Shown here: one piece after another, positions 22,920 to 35,301 of the stretch
Layout: each line of letters starts with the position of its first letter
How positions within the stretch are numbered: the stretch's first letter is position 1
Assembly (NCBI GenBank): GCA_032871835.1
Contig: CM065300.1
Location: forward strand, 64,119,192-64,183,191
DNA from: Dipteronia dyeriana
Taxonomy: Eukaryota > Streptophyta > Magnoliopsida > Sapindales > Sapindaceae
Direction of reading: 5' to 3'
Length of the DNA stretch: 64,000 nucleotides
Made by a program: the position numbers and the translations under genes
Notes under the pieces: generated by a model
Seen by the model: the letters and a program-made list of their open reading frames with translations, nothing else
What the model was told of the DNA's origin: nothing
Databases searched by the model: none

Positions 22920-22931
22920 TGGTATCAAAGC
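22920..22931 (+). other. primer-binding site (LARD-like element)
   Basis: TGGTATCAAAGC two bases after the LTR end, one mismatch from the tRNA-iMet complement TGGTATCAGAGC. Confidence 0.8.
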
Positions 22932-25529
22932 GAGTCACTTAAAGTAGTTAGTGTGATTCAGGATCTACAAGGTTATTTACTAATCATGGATATCAACCTT
23001 TAGTCTACAATTATTTATTTTTGGTTGTCTTTCTTCGTTTGTTGTGAAAAAGGTTCTTCTTGTTTTATATTTCATTTGTCTACTAACAATTTTGTTGATA
23101 AGCTTGAAAAGAAAGTTAGTGACAAAAGCAAAGATGAAGAAGCTTTTTCCGGAGGATGATTGATCTAGACATGATTACTTGTCTTTGCAACTCAATGAAG
23201 AGAATTGCATGTCAAAGACCACCAACTTCTACTTGATGGCTAGAGTTCAAACTCTTTACAAGGAAAGAGTTGAAGCGTTAAAGGAAGTTAAAGTGATCAA
23301 ATGTCTAGAAAAGAATATGGTTGAAGAAGCTCGTATGGTAGATATATTAACATATGATTTTGCTAATAATTTGCTTTTGTTTCTTGAAGGTAATGATCAA
23401 AGGCAAGGAAGAGGAGTTGGCAATCATGAAGGCCAAAGAGTTTTGGTAATCCTCATGGAGATTCAAGTGACTTAAGCAATGTAGATGAGCAATTGGAGTC
23501 TCCTACAACTAAAGGCAAGTCACTAAGGACCAAGAGGATTTCAAAGGCCCATGTCTTCCAAGGTCAAGTGAAAAATCAAGAAAATTAAGGAGTCTTCACC
23601 ATCGGTTACACTCTCACCTAATAGTAACATCTCGAAATTTATTCCGGTTTGCTAATTTTGCTATATGGTCGTGAGTATATTAGATGATGAAAACTAGGGA
23701 ATGTGATGCATGCTAATGAGATGTGAAATTCTTCTATGAATGTTTTCTTGCATGATAACACTTTGAATTTTGTGTGTGATAATGATAATCATGTGAAGAA
23801 AATAGTTGAGAAGATTTGGGTGGAAAATGAGTGTTTCATGTGATCATATGTATAGTCTTGATGATATCTTTGTTGATGGCAATAATGATGTGTTTTACAT
23901 GAGTAATATCTTTATAGAGAAGATAGTTGATGATTTATCTTCTAGATATAGTTTTGCCATGAGAAATGATCATGATTTTTGTGGTGAAAGTTCACCTAAA
24001 AAACAAATAGTTCAAGGGTGAGTGCTCTTACCTCTAGTGTAAGTAGCACATGTGAGTTAGCTTTAAGGCTAAGTGTCAAGCGTGTTGAGAATTCTAGCTA
24101 GCTAGCTTGGAATACTCCACGTTTAGACACAAACTTAGCTATCTCACTTAACTTTGTTTTGATAGTCAAAATCCATTGATTAACTTTTGAGAAGTTACTC
24201 TTATGAATTCTATTTGGTGATTATCTTGTTAAGACTTTTGGAGAAAGTCATTTCTATGCTTGCATTGCATCATATAGCATGTCATATTAGAGAACTAGTA
24301 TAGTATTCATATTGTCCTTATTGACATTTGCTCTCTAAAGATCTTTTTATGATGTGTTCACAAAGATCTTACTCATGATGCTTGAAATGCTTGCTTGAAT
24401 GATGAGTGGCATATTTTTTAAAAATATGAGATTCATATTCATTGAAAGCTACTCATTAGAGAAGTAATGATCTTGAATAAGTCTTTACTTATTGCTCTTA
24501 GATCATGTGCTTATGTGCCATAAAAACTTGATTTTCAAAAATTGCACTTTGCATCTCTTATATGTTTAAGTTTGAGTAGTTGAGTTTGAAATCTGTAGAT
24601 TATGGATACATCTAAAAGTTTATTGCTTAGTACATGATAGATGACCTATGGTTAGTATCCATTTTGCTTCGGCAAATACATAGAACTCAACGAGCACCTT
24701 CATGGAAAGGGCTACACACTTTGGTTGTGAAGCCTCCCAATGTAGGAAAGAGCTACACCATTGTGATGAGTGAAAGCCGTCATGAAGAATTTATGTTTAT
24801 GTATTCAAAATCAAAGAAGTGTTGAAAAAAGAATCAATAAAAGAAAAATCTTTGATTCAAAGCCTAAAAAGAAATGGAGGAAGGCTTAAAATGGAGTATA
24901 ATAGAAAATTGTGATTGCTCGGGTTGAAAAAACAGAAATGGGATGACGAGCCACATGCACACACACGCTCATATGTTGAAATCTATTCTCTTTAAAACAA
25001 AAATCCGGATGATAATCGGTTTGACCTTGATTGGAAAAGCTTTAGATGGATAGGTGTTGAAATGGTATGCATGTTGATATCACAATCACTCATTTTATAT
25101 ATGCTTGAAGCAAAATTCACACACACATTTTTGCTTATAGAGTATTTGATATTCTAGCAACTTTTAGAAGAATTATGAGAGAGATTGAAAATCTTGGTGT
25201 ATAATCTCATAGTTTGTGGAGCTTATTTTGTTGAATTCTTTAATTTTCTTGAATGTGTGATTGTGTGGATTTATTGTGAACATTATTCTATCTTGATCTT
25301 AGATAGAAGCTCTTATCAAGGGGGGGGAGCATAAGTATGCTAGACTTTGTTCTCTTTTATGATATGTTCACATGTTTCAAGTTGATATTTGTTGGCATAT
25401 TCATTGGTTGATATAATGAATCTTGTAGATGCTATTTCATTTCTTGATTTGCATGATGATTCTTTGTATTACATATGCCTTTGTATTGTTGATCACAAAT
25501 AATGCATGAAACATTTTTGTAATAATTGT

Positions 25530-25960
25530 ATGATTGTATTTGCAGTCAACTTCTCCTTATTTGGGGTTGTATAGTAGTTGAGATTGCAATCAATTCCTCA
25601 TTCTTGAAATTGAAATGAGAATAGTTGCAATGAATTCTTCTTTGTTTTGGAGTCGATAGTAATTGTAATTGTAATTAATTCTATTGATTGTAGTTACAGT
25701 GAATCTTTGTTTGGGGTCGATAGTAATTGTAGTTGTAATCAATCCAATTGGTTATGCAGAAAATTCCTCCTTGCATAGGGTGATAGTAATTGTGGTTTTA
25801 ATCAATTTAATTGATTGTAATTGCAGAAAATTCCTCCTTACTTTGAATGATAGTAGTTGTGGTTGTAATCAAATCTTTTCTTGTTTGAGGTTGATATGAT
25901 TGTCGTTGATACCAATTCCTTCATATTTGGGGTTAATATGATTGTTAATGCAATTGTTGA
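25530..25960. repeat. imperfect GTAGTTGTAATCAAT-type repeats
   Basis: Roughly six to seven units of 50-75 bases, each with 'ttgatagtaattg(t)agttg(t)aatcaatt' and 'ttcctcattt..ggggt'. Visible by eye; unit length varies. Confidence 0.6.
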
Positions 25961-26239
25961 ACTTGGTAGAAATGACCTATATGCTTAAGAGTAAAATTTA
26001 TGCATTTGTGATTCACTATACCTTGATGAGTTTGTTGTGGTGTATAGATTTGAATAACCTTTGATAGGTTAACATGGAAAAGCAAACTAGAATCAAGGGA
26101 GAAGATATGGGAGCTAGATGCTTGAAATAAATGAATTCTTCAAGTAAGGCATCCATCTCCGAACATTATGTGAGATCACCAATTGTTTCATTATTTGATC
26201 TCAAGATATCATTTTTTTTCTTTGGCATAATTTTATGTC

Positions 26240-26253
26240 AAAAAGGGGAGAAA
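26240..26253 (+). other. upstream polypurine-like tract
   Basis: AAAAAGGGGAGAAA, about 400 bp before the LTR-adjacent tract. Repeated polypurine tracts are a feature described for SIRE/Maximus copia elements. Confidence 0.4.
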
Positions 26254-26633
26254 TATGATATTGTTTTAGCATATCTTCTTTGAATATTTGTCAAGTATTG
26301 AACTTTTTATGGCATGTAATATTGTGGTTTCATTTGGTTAAGAATATCTTTGAGATAGCATGTATTAAGGGAGAGATACATGATTCATTTTGGATTTAAA
26401 TGTTTAATTCTTGCCATAATTGTATATTGCCATATGTGTCTTTCTCTTGGATATGCTTTGTGCTTTAAGTTGATTTTAGGTGGCTACAAGAGAAGATCAA
26501 GAAGAAGTTCAAGACTTGTTGAAGATTAGTCTTAAGAAACTAACTCATTGTAATGTGAGGGTGTGATTTTGTGACCAATCTTCATTTTATGTGTTTTAGT
26601 ATTTTGTATAGGTGTTTTGACATAGAATTTGCC

Positions 26634-26645
26634 AAAGGGGGAGAT
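26634..26645 (+). other. polypurine tract (LARD-like element)
   Basis: AAAGGGGGAGAT immediately before the right LTR TGTTAGG. Confidence 0.85.
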
Positions 26646-29457
26646 TGTTAGGTCTGTGAGTTTTGTTGGCATTATTCTATATCAAAACAACATTTCCTTT
26701 GTATTGTTTAGTTGTCTAGGATTCATGATGATTCAAGCTTCAAAGAAGAAATGACAACTATTCAAGCAAGTTCAAATCTTCAAAGGGAAAAGTGCTTCAT
26801 GATTCTACAAAGTTATATTAAGACCTTTCTTTTCTCTTTCAAGGCTTAGGCACACACATTCATACATTTGTGTCCCTGCATCGTTGTGCACCTTTATAGG
26901 ATATCATACATTTGTGACCCTGCATCGTTGTGACCTTTATAGGCACACACATATACATTTGTGTCCCTGCATCGTTGTGCACCTTATATAACACATTCAC
27001 ACACTTGAAGATAAATGCTCATGCATTGGTATGGAAATAACATGTTTTGGAATATGCATGATTGGAAACTATCTCTATATAGTTTGCATTCTAGTGTGAA
27101 TTGTGTTTGTGTATATATGTTTGTATAACATGGATATTGAACTTGAATTTAGTCTTAAATCATTCTTGATTGAGTTCTGTTCATTTCGGTTACTCATACT
27201 ATGGATTTCAAGTTCTAAGTCAAAAGATACTACACTTTCAACTCATGTTGAGTACATTGTCTTCGTCTTCATATATCGAGTCGAATTATTATTTTCTGCG
27301 TTGAGTATCTTATATGTCCATGTCTTTGAGAGAGTTACGGTTGGTAATCCGTAAACGGATTCAAATTCCGAGTTCGGAGGCCGGAGAACGGTCGAAGAAC
27401 GCGAGAGGAGCGCAAGGGAGGTGCACTATGGCCAAAGGCCATCAAATGGTGCATGCCCGAGATGGGGCGTGGCCATATCGGCCAAAACACCTTGCTGCCA
27501 CGAGTGGCCCATGCGCAATCTCGGGGAAGCATCTTAAAGGGGTTGTTTTGGTCTTTTCACACATATCTATTCCCTCTCCTTTATATATCTCTTCTCTCTC
27601 TCATTTCATTCCAAGGAAGAAGAAAATGTAGTGCAGAAAAAGTTCCAGATTTTTTCTCTCAACTTTGAATCACCATATCTCTCTCATCTCTTATCCGATT
27701 TGAGTGATTCAAGTTGGAGAAGTTTTGTATTGAAGTCCTCTATCATCTGCAAGCAACCTTGAAGTCATTTGTTCAATATTTCTGGTGGATCGCACCATTT
27801 TCGTGACTGCACTCGAAATTGTCAAGGTAGTTGTTTATCTTTTGATTCCTTGATTCTAATGTTCAATTACCTTGGGTCTTCTTCATATTGTTGTGTATTT
27901 GACTTGAAAAAATGTTGATGAGTGATAGATCTTCATTTAAAAGCTAGATTGAGTTTCAATTGAAATCTCACATGTTGAGTTAGGTTTTGATTTTACCTAT
28001 GTTTTCACATGTTGGGATTGTATTGTGCTAGCTTTGAATCTAAGAATATTTGTGCTTTGATTGACTTTATTTTCATGATTAATAGTCTTATCATGTGCTA
28101 AGAACTCATTTGTTGAATAGATCTAGGATTAGCACATTTGATTTTATATTTAGAGTCTATTAGAGTTTAATTGACTATTTTTGTGAATATATGCCTCTAA
28201 ATGATTGCTAGAGATTTGATTGATCATATCTTGTGTTTCTAACATTTTTGTGTTAGTACTAAGGTCTTGAATATGTAATTCATGAACATGTTTATTTCAA
28301 GCTTTAGCAACATGAATAAAATCTAGGTTTAAAGTGTGTGTTTGGAAATTTGGCATGCTCTAGATTTTTGTTCATGTATAACATCTAGACAATCTTGTTT
28401 TGTGAACTTTATTGTCTCTGTCTAGATCTTCATGGAGTGTACCTAATCCATACATTTCATATGCTCATGCATCATCTTGTGTGGTGTCACTTTTGGATTA
28501 TAAACTAGAAAAATGTACTTTGTGTGCTCATTGATTAATTCTAGTTTTCCATAGAATTTGTTGATCATTTATTCTATGTTGCGTGCTTGTTTTCGTTTTG
28601 CATTTATGATCACATTGATGCCTTGTGAGAAGGAAGTCTGACAAGAGGTGTGAAGCCTCGGATTGTCGAGCAAGGAAGTCTTGGCTAGAGGCGTAAGGTC
28701 TTAGATAGTCGAGGCAAGAAGTCTTGCCTAGGGTCGTGAAGATCCAGATAGGTGAGCAAGGAAGTCTTTACTAGAGTCGGGAAGAATCGGATAGTTTAGC
28801 AAGAAGTCTTACCTTGGGTCGTGAGCAAGAAAGTCTTGACAAGAGGTGTGAAGCCTCGGATTGTTGAGCATAGGGCAACAACTTCTAGAGTAGGATAGGA
28901 GGGTAGTTTCTAGGTGAAGGGGTCACTTGAGAGATTGTACTTGTCTTATCTACTAGTGGATTTGTTTGCTGGTGGCTGCTAGCCCATGGATGTTTCCTTT
29001 TCGGAGGTTTACCATGTTATATCTTGTGTCAACTTTTCTCTATCCCTATCTCTCTTATATTGCTAATTGTTATTTGAATAATGTGGATAAAACTTTATAT
29101 GTAAGTTGACTTCCTTATACAATATTGTTTGAGTATGTTAGATAACTTTGTATATTGTGATATTTCATTCAAGTTGTAAAGTATCACATTGTAATACTCT
29201 AAGTACAACTTATGGAATGTTATCTACATTGAATATATTTGTTCATAAGATACATTGATTCTTGTTGTATGTTTTGTAGACTAAGAGTGGAGATTTAAGC
29301 ATACATGAATATATTGTTTTCTCATAACAATCATGTTGAATGTTAATTTGTATGCTTATGGTTTTGTCACTAGTCTCGAAAGATTTGTCATAAGTGAGAG
29401 ACAACCTATTCACCCCCCCTCTAGGTTGTTTAGTATAACCTTGTACACATTATTTCA
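26646..29457 (+). repeat. right 2.8 kb LTR of the LARD-like element
   Basis: 2812 bp partner of 20098-22917, ending TTATTTCA. It differs by substitutions, by loss of part of a minisatellite unit near 28820, and by a much shorter poly-C tract (29413-29419). Confidence 0.9.
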
Positions 29458-29462
29458 GCTTG
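29458..29462. other. target-site duplication, right copy (GCTTG)
   Basis: Second copy of the five bases at 20093-20097. Confidence 0.85.
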
Positions 29463-30652
29463 GCAAAGGAACGGAAAAGCTTACCCGTCCATAGGTTCCA
29501 CCTGAAATTAGCAATGGTCTCTTTCTTAGTGAAGATTCCCATCTGGATGACTTCCTTGTGGAACCGCTCCATATAAGCCTGAAGGGTTTCCCCTCTCTCC
29601 TGGATCACGTACTGTAAATGGATGGGATCCTTCATCCGGGGCTTGATTCCCTGGAATTGTGAGCAGAAATCAGTTTACAGCTTTGTAAAGGAGCCCACAC
29701 TACCAGAGGGTAGCTTTTTGAACCAGGTTTTGGCATAATTTGTTAGCGTAGTAGGGAACATCTGGCACATAGCGGCCATGGTTTTGTTCTGGACTTCCAT
29801 CTGTTGGATAAAACTCTCTAAGTGGCTCAAAAGAACCTCCGTACCGGAGAACTTGTCTGATGGCATCTTAAACTTCTGTAGGAGCTTTGCCTCTTGGATT
29901 CTTTTGGTAAAGGGGCGTTCATCTCGCTCAAGGGGTCCTTTTTGACCTCTTTACCCTTCCCACTTTTCAACTGTTGGATCTTCTTCTGCATCTTAACCAG
30001 TTGGTCCCTCAAGCGCTTATTTCTGTGTTCAGTAGAATCGACCTCAGAGCTCTTGTTGTCAGATCCTCCCGACGAGCTGGAAACTTCCATTTTGACATCT
30101 TCAATGTGAGCTCTGCTTGAGCAGTTTGTCGGCTACCTCCGGTTTCAGCTCGAGATACCCTTCTGGAAGTCACCTGTCGAGAGGGCTACGAGGTGCCTTT
30201 GGCGGAACGTCGGTTGCCGACTTAACCTACCTAGGTCGATAGTTAGTCGGCCTATCCCGGACTGGGGGCATAGGCCCTAGCCTGTCCTGAATGGAAGTTG
30301 TAGGCCCTGTCCTATGGTAGGTAGGGATCGGGGGGGGGGGTCCTAGCCTATCGAAGGCAGGCTGCCTAGCAGCGGGTCGGCTCACCTCTTCTCGGATTAT
30401 CAGATCTGCTAGTTGAGGATCAATTCCTTCTGTAGCTAGACGGAGGCAGACATTTTCCACAATGGTTGTGGCATGCTGATTGATCACAGCTTGGTTCACC
30501 GCATGAGGGGTTGGTGCCCGTTCTGTGTCTGACTGATGCGAGGTTGGCCTATGGTGCTTGGATTTCTTTCCCTTTTTCTGCCCTTTCTGGGTTGAAGGGG
30601 CAGATGGATTTCTCGAGGTTTCGAGTTGTCCTTGAGAGGAGATAAGCCTCAT
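29458..30652 (-). pseudogene. gag N-terminal part of gypsy element D
   Basis: Start ATG at 30652 (MRLISSQGQLETS), a basic KKGKKSK segment, then a 141-codon frame (30652-30227) rich in proline near its end, SSGGSDNKSSEVDS, a coiled-coil-like KRLRDQLVKMQKKIQQLK, and the capsid segment MPSDKFSGTEVLLSHLES, FPTTLTNYAKTWFKKLPSGS and QYVIQERGETLQAYMERFHK. Continues at 20097 across the insertion. A frameshift near 29870 and stops near 30227 and 29675 show decay. Compared with 7188-8929 it is clearly the same gag family. Confidence 0.85.
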
Positions 30653-30727
30653 GATTACTGCAAAAAAATAAACTTATAAATGTAAAAATTACGGTGTGGG
30701 TTCGTTCCCACAGACGATGTCAAAAAG
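30653..30727 (-). other. gypsy leader with primer-binding site (element D)
   Basis: Minus strand: LTR edge TTAACA, then CTTTTTGACATCGTCTGTGG, then leader to the gag ATG. The tRNA-Asp-like TGGC is changed to TGAC. Confidence 0.6.
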
Positions 30728-31866
30728 TGTTAACATATAGTTTACTCGAGGTGAGAAATTCCGGTTAACACCCTCGAGACCACTACCACGTCGGTGGTGG
30801 CTGGGTTCTGTACCTAACCTGAATGAATAAAGATGGATGGGTAAATATAAATGCAATGAAGACGGGAATATAGCTCTTTATTATAAATCTAGCATATCAT
30901 ACGAAAAGCTCTCATATACAATCTCTCAATTTCGCTGGGATATAGTAGAATGGCAACCTCGTGCATGTCGAATAGTAGAATACAATGTTGGCCGTGTTCC
31001 GGTTACGGAATTTAGGCAAGAATCCTTTCTTCCTCAACCTCTTTCTTTTTCTTTTTTTTCCCTCTCATCTGGCGATCATGCTTGAGAATATTTATACATG
31101 GTTCGATTGGTTTAAATTTATGGATCTCCCACCCTGATTCTCTGAATCCATTCCTTCCTTTCTTATCAGGCGAGCTTTTTTATTTAAAAGTCATTGACTT
31201 TGAATTAATAACGGATTCGAGAATATCTTTGGTGGAGATAAGTTTGTTTTCTTTTTGGACTCGATCTCTTGCCTTACACGTATGTAGAGTTTAATGTTCG
31301 TTGGAGTGTATATATGATCTTGTGTGGATTCATGGCCTGATTTTTTGTGGAGGTCGTCGAGTTAGGTTTTCGTTGTTTCGTAGAGCGAGGTAGATCCATG
31401 CCTTAGTTCTGGTCCTAAAAGCTTGGCCTGATCTTTTCTGGTCCTTTAAAGCTTGAGACGGCCTTGTGGGCACTCATTGGGGGTAGCATGGATTAGGTTA
31501 GCTTCCTCTTTCTCGTCCAGATAGGTTCGAATCTTTCTTCGGAGAGACAATGCAGTACTGTAGTGCAAGATGGGCACTTAATGGGTCTCTCTCTGTGCTT
31601 GGGGAGGATGACTAGCTTCTAGAGAGGCTACAAGGTAGTTTCGACCTCGGGGAGCCTTGATTTGGTGGAAGAAGCTCGATTCGTTTATGTCAGGCTTCAC
31701 CTTATATGCTGCCTGAGCTCAGCGACCTTTCCCTGCTTTTACAAGTTGGTTCTGAAGCTAGACCCCAGGAACTGGGGTTCCAGGATAGGTGATCTCGAGT
31801 TTGAATTTGGGCTGGGAGAGTAGAAAATTTCTTTTTGGTCCCTAGCCAAATTTGGATGCTAATAGT
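30728..31866 (-). repeat. LTR D, 5' LTR of gypsy element D
   Basis: About 1.14 kb, TGTTAACAT at the low edge. The high edge is damaged: ggatgctaatag where the family has ggctattaaca. A minus-strand TATAAATA box lies at about 31086-31093. Right of it the sequence becomes low-copy-looking AT-rich DNA, so this is the outer boundary of the left gypsy cluster. Confidence 0.8.
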
Positions 31867-33470
31867 TACTTATAAAAACTCGATTACATACAGCTATAGA
31901 TTTACATGTGCAAAGCATATTCTGATATCTTGCCCTGGTTTAGTTTATTTTTGACATACATGTTAGTTTTGCTTTTAGTGTTCTGATGATTTTTTGTTTC
32001 CCCCATAAATTTTACTTCTTTTTTCTTCTTGTTTGGTTCCGTCTGTGTGGTGTATTTTGGTGGAAGTAGGGTGTTGTGTTGGGGTGGGGTGATTGGCGTG
32101 TTATATTGTGTGGTGACTCACTTGGTCTCTGTCTTTGTTTCTTGGATCCCCTATAGTTCTCATGTTTTAATTACAAGAAATATTCAGGTGTTTTCTTCTT
32201 TCTCTCATATCTTAATTATACGAAATATTCACGTCTAAATATTGTTATATTTTTTTGCTTCATGATGTCTAGGCACACCATGACCAGATGATTAGGAAGT
32301 GGCTCAATGTCTAATACACAAAAGTGAGAAGAGGCTCTATGTCGAACATATAGATTAGGGGGAAGAGATGGAGAAACAACCACATATATATGATTCATGA
32401 AAATAATGTATAAAACTACTTGTAATAAAACCATTAGGTTGTTGTATATTTATCACTTGGATAATTACAATCAGCAGTATAATGGATTTTTTCGAAGAAC
32501 ATGAAGTGTAGTAAAGAAAACAGAGAATGCATCCATATATTAATAAAGTTGAATATTTTTTTCAATGTAATTTTTTTTTATTATATTCAACTACTTTCTC
32601 GCTTGTATTAGTCTCTCTCATTACAATTAGTCTTAAAAAAAAACCGAAAATCCAAAATAGTAATTCACAAACCACCCGACTAATCTTAGAATTGTTGCAA
32701 CCTAAAAGTTTAATTTCATAAATAACTAAGCAAAGATTAACACTTTAATTACGTAATTAATTAAATAAATAAATAATCACCTAAAAGTCTGAAACAGTGG
32801 TCGCCAGAGACGATACAGACTGACGACTGTAAGGACTTTAGATGACGATAACAGCGATGGTCCGAAAGGTCGTTGGAATAGAGAGGGAAAAGAATAGCCA
32901 AAATGAAAACTGATGTTGGGTTTTGTGACTTGTCGTTGAAACTGGAACAGAAAAGCCAAAAAGTGAAAGAAAAATGATTTGTATTTTAAATTTTAGCAGG
33001 ATACATATGTCCAATTTGAGTGGATCCGATGCACAAACATCAACTTTCATTGTGGTGTATCGGATGTACTCAAGTTTTTCTTTAGCAGAGGATCCTAGTC
33101 TTCTGTGTAAACTGTAGTAAGAGTTAATTAAAATAACAAATAAATTATAAACTAACAAACTAGGGCTGTTTTAGTTAATTCACACTCTTTAGGCGGTCAA
33201 TGGCTAAATTAACGGCAATCAACTGATCGTAATCAGTAGGGAAAGTTTGTGTAATTTCGAGCTTCCAATTCATATACATGCAATTTGAATTAATATTTGG
33301 ATGTTTGTGCAATTTATAAAAAATATCTATTATGAAAATTAAAGTCCGCATTAACCAATTAAATTACCACGTAATAATAGCTAGTAGGGTTTTGGACCTT
33401 TTGGTATTAGATGCGTCATGCGTGGGGGTTTTAGCAGTTAGGAGTCCTACTCCTTTTGGGTTTTACTCCT
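31867..33470. other. AT-rich intergenic DNA upstream of CCCH gene
   Basis: No transposon or protein motif recognised. Only short frames on either strand, none with supporting homology. A short imperfect direct repeat (taattacaagaaatattcaggt / taattatacgaaatattcacgt) is at 32169-32235. Confidence 0.5.
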
Positions 33471-33475
33471 TGTCA

Positions 33476-33540
33476 ATTTAGGGTTTGTGGTAGGCGGCTA
33501 GGGTTTTTGACACTCACTCTACATGCTTTCCTTATAAATT
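33476..33540 (+). promoter_or_regulatory. putative promoter of CCCH gene
   Basis: TATAAA at 33533-33538, preceded by two 'ctagggttt' / 'tttagggttt' boxes (33477-33508), the complement of AAACCCTA telo-boxes often found in promoters of plant genes for translation and growth. A third copy (agtagggtttt) is near 33385. Transcription start would be near 33565. Confidence 0.5.
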
Positions 33541-33830
33541 CGTCACTTTTTCCTTTATGTATTTGATTTTTTTGGTTAATGTATACCTGAAAGTTCTCTA
33601 CTTGTTTCGTTTTTTTTTGTCATTCATTGTTCAATTTTCCAAGTTTTACACTATATACACATCCGCTTTTACTCAACCTTTGATTTCCTGATATTCCCAA
33701 AAATTTGGTTTACTTGTTAATCAAGTTCATTCCGTATTTGTTGATTTTTCCTCCAAAAAAGATTCAATTTCTGATCAATTATTCATCTTGGTGTTGATTT
33801 TACTTTGGAGCTCGTGATCATCGTCTGACT

Positions 33831-33936
33831 GTAAGTTTCTCACCTTTCAATTGCAATTTTGCTTTTACATAGAATGCAATTCAGTTTTGTTGTAGTTTAA
33901 AAGCCAAAGTATACATTTTTATTTTATTGATTGCAG
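33831..33936 (+). other. 5'-UTR intron of CCCH gene
   Basis: GACT|GTAAGTTTCT ... GATTGCAG|AGTATA, 106 bp, T-rich, canonical plant splice sites, ending 55 bp before the ATG. Confidence 0.65.
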
Positions 33937-33991
33937 AGTATATAGTCAACAGCAGATTTAGTTAAATTCCCATATCTCAAATTTTGCCAAT

Positions 33992-35301
33992 ATGAGTTTT
34001 CCCAATCCAAACCTTTCAATTTTGACGGCACAATCGCAACCCTATTCTGTGGGCAGCGATGCCATTGGTGTCTGGCCTCAGTATCCTCTAAACAATGATC
34101 AACTATGCGATTCACATTCTCAATTTTATCAACAGCCTCCTTTCAAGAGACCTAGAAACTATGAAGAGAATCAATTAAGCCCTTCTCTGTATCCTCCAAC
34201 GAATCCTAGGACGAATCCGCATATAAACCCTCCAATCAATAAAGGAACAACCAACATTTTCTTCAAGACCCGTATATGTGCAAAATTTAAGCAGAATTTG
34301 TGTAGGAATGGTGAAAATTGTAACTTTGCACACGGTTTGGAGGACTTGAGGCAGCCTCCTCCCAATTGGCAAGAACTTGTAGGTGGTAGTGGTGGCCATG
34401 TTGAGGAAGATAGACTGTCTGGTGCTAATTGGGATGCTGATCAGAAGATAATTCATAAGATGAAGCTATGCAAGAAGTTTTATAATGGGGAGGAGTGCCC
34501 CTATGGTGATAGGTGTAATTTTCTTCATGAAGATCCAGCGAAGTTTAGGGATGATATAGGGAGGTACAGGGAAAGCTCAGCGATAAGCATTGGGACTACT
34601 GGACCAACAGTGGTGAGTGGAAGCGGTTCTAATCAATCCGAAACTAATAGGTCTGCAAACAACACTATTATAAAACCTGTGTATTGGAAAACAAAGTTGT
34701 GTATCAAGTGGACAACTGGTCAATGCCCCTTTGGAGAAAAATGCCACTTTGCTCATGGTGAAGCAGGTATATAATGTTGCTTGCTTAAATTATCATGTTT
34801 GTTTGCATTGTCAATTTCTTATTATAGGTAATTTCCTGCAGAGTTTAGGTTTTTGTTTCGAATTGGTTTATATGATTATTTGGAAACTTCCCTTGGAAAT
34901 CTTTTTGTGACAATTGATATGATACTTGAATCCCAAAATAGGTTTTAATGGCCTTGGAAGTCTTTCATGAACATGTTAGTATGATTGAACTGACGTTCTT
35001 CTGAATTTAACGTGTATCTAATGTTCGTTGTTTTCTGTAATCAGAATTACAGGTAATGGGTGGACGCACCGAAGGGGAAGCAGGTAATGCCGGTTTCATA
35101 GCAACGAAGCCTCAGTTCATTTCTGCTAATGATGCATCTCCCAGTAAGTCGGTGACTTTGTTGCCTACTTTGGGTAAGGAAGGTCAGGGCAAGAAATGCT
35201 TATTCAAGTTGAAAGGACCCACGAAAATTAACCGGATTTATGCCGACTGGCTTGATGATATGCCATTAGTGCACAGCATACCAAACCAAGTGGAGAGTTG
35301 A
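33992..35301 (+). CDS. CCCH-type zinc-finger protein (two coding exons)
   Basis: Predicted RNA-binding protein of the plant CCCH class. Exon 1 is 33992-34766 and exon 2 is 35045-35301; joined they give 343 codons without a stop. The three fingers are C96-x7-C-x5-C-x3-H114, C160-x8-C-x5-C-x3-H179 and C237-x7-C-x5-C-x3-H255. Linkers include the conserved-looking LRQPPPNWQELV and KMKLCKKFYNGEECPYGDRC. The C-terminus reads KLKGPTKINRIYADWLDDMP, which I associate with Arabidopsis C3H12/C3H39-like proteins. The N-terminus is proline- and asparagine-rich, without a signal peptide. Nuclear or cytoplasmic mRNA binding is inferred from family only. The start is the first ATG after the 5'-UTR intron. 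It is the only intact host gene seen here. Without splicing, the frame stops two codons past finger 3. Confidence 0.93.
34767..35044 (+). other. coding intron of CCCH gene
   Basis: GCAG|GTATATAATG ... TCTGTAATCAG|AATTACAG, 278 bp, AT-rich. The split codon (G|AA) keeps the frame: HGEA then ELQVMGGRTEGE. Confidence 0.85.

Larger units (their letters stand above)
22932..26633 (+). other. non-coding internal region of LARD-like element
   Basis: AT-rich with only short frames (longest about 98 codons at 23179-23475, starting MSLQLNEEN). None shows a gag, protease, RT or integrase motif. A helical-looking charged stretch (RVEALKEVKVIKCLEKN) may be a relic of coding sequence. From about 25530 to 25960 there is a run of related 'gatagtaattgtagttgtaatcaatt' units, an imperfect repeat. 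Confidence 0.6.
20098..29457 (+). mobile_element. large non-autonomous LTR element (LARD-like)
   Basis: Complete insertion: two ~2.8 kb LTRs, primer-binding site, polypurine tract and a 5 bp duplication (GCTTG). The internal region (22918-26645) is 3.7 kb, AT-rich and without any protein domain I recognise. This matches the LARD class. The LTR start (TGTTAGGTC), the iMet-type primer site and the AAAGGGGGAGAT tract with a second similar tract 0.4 kb upstream resemble SIRE/Maximus-type Ty1/copia elements, so a decayed or deleted SIRE relative is a fair guess. It lies in the gag of element D. Confidence 0.85.

Noticed and set aside
32777..33158. Minus-strand frames of 60-106 codons upstream of the CCCH gene
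   Set aside because: Low-complexity composition, no motif, no conserved start.
34171..34456. Minus-strand frames overlapping the CCCH gene
   Set aside because: Shadow of a confidently recognised plus-strand coding exon.
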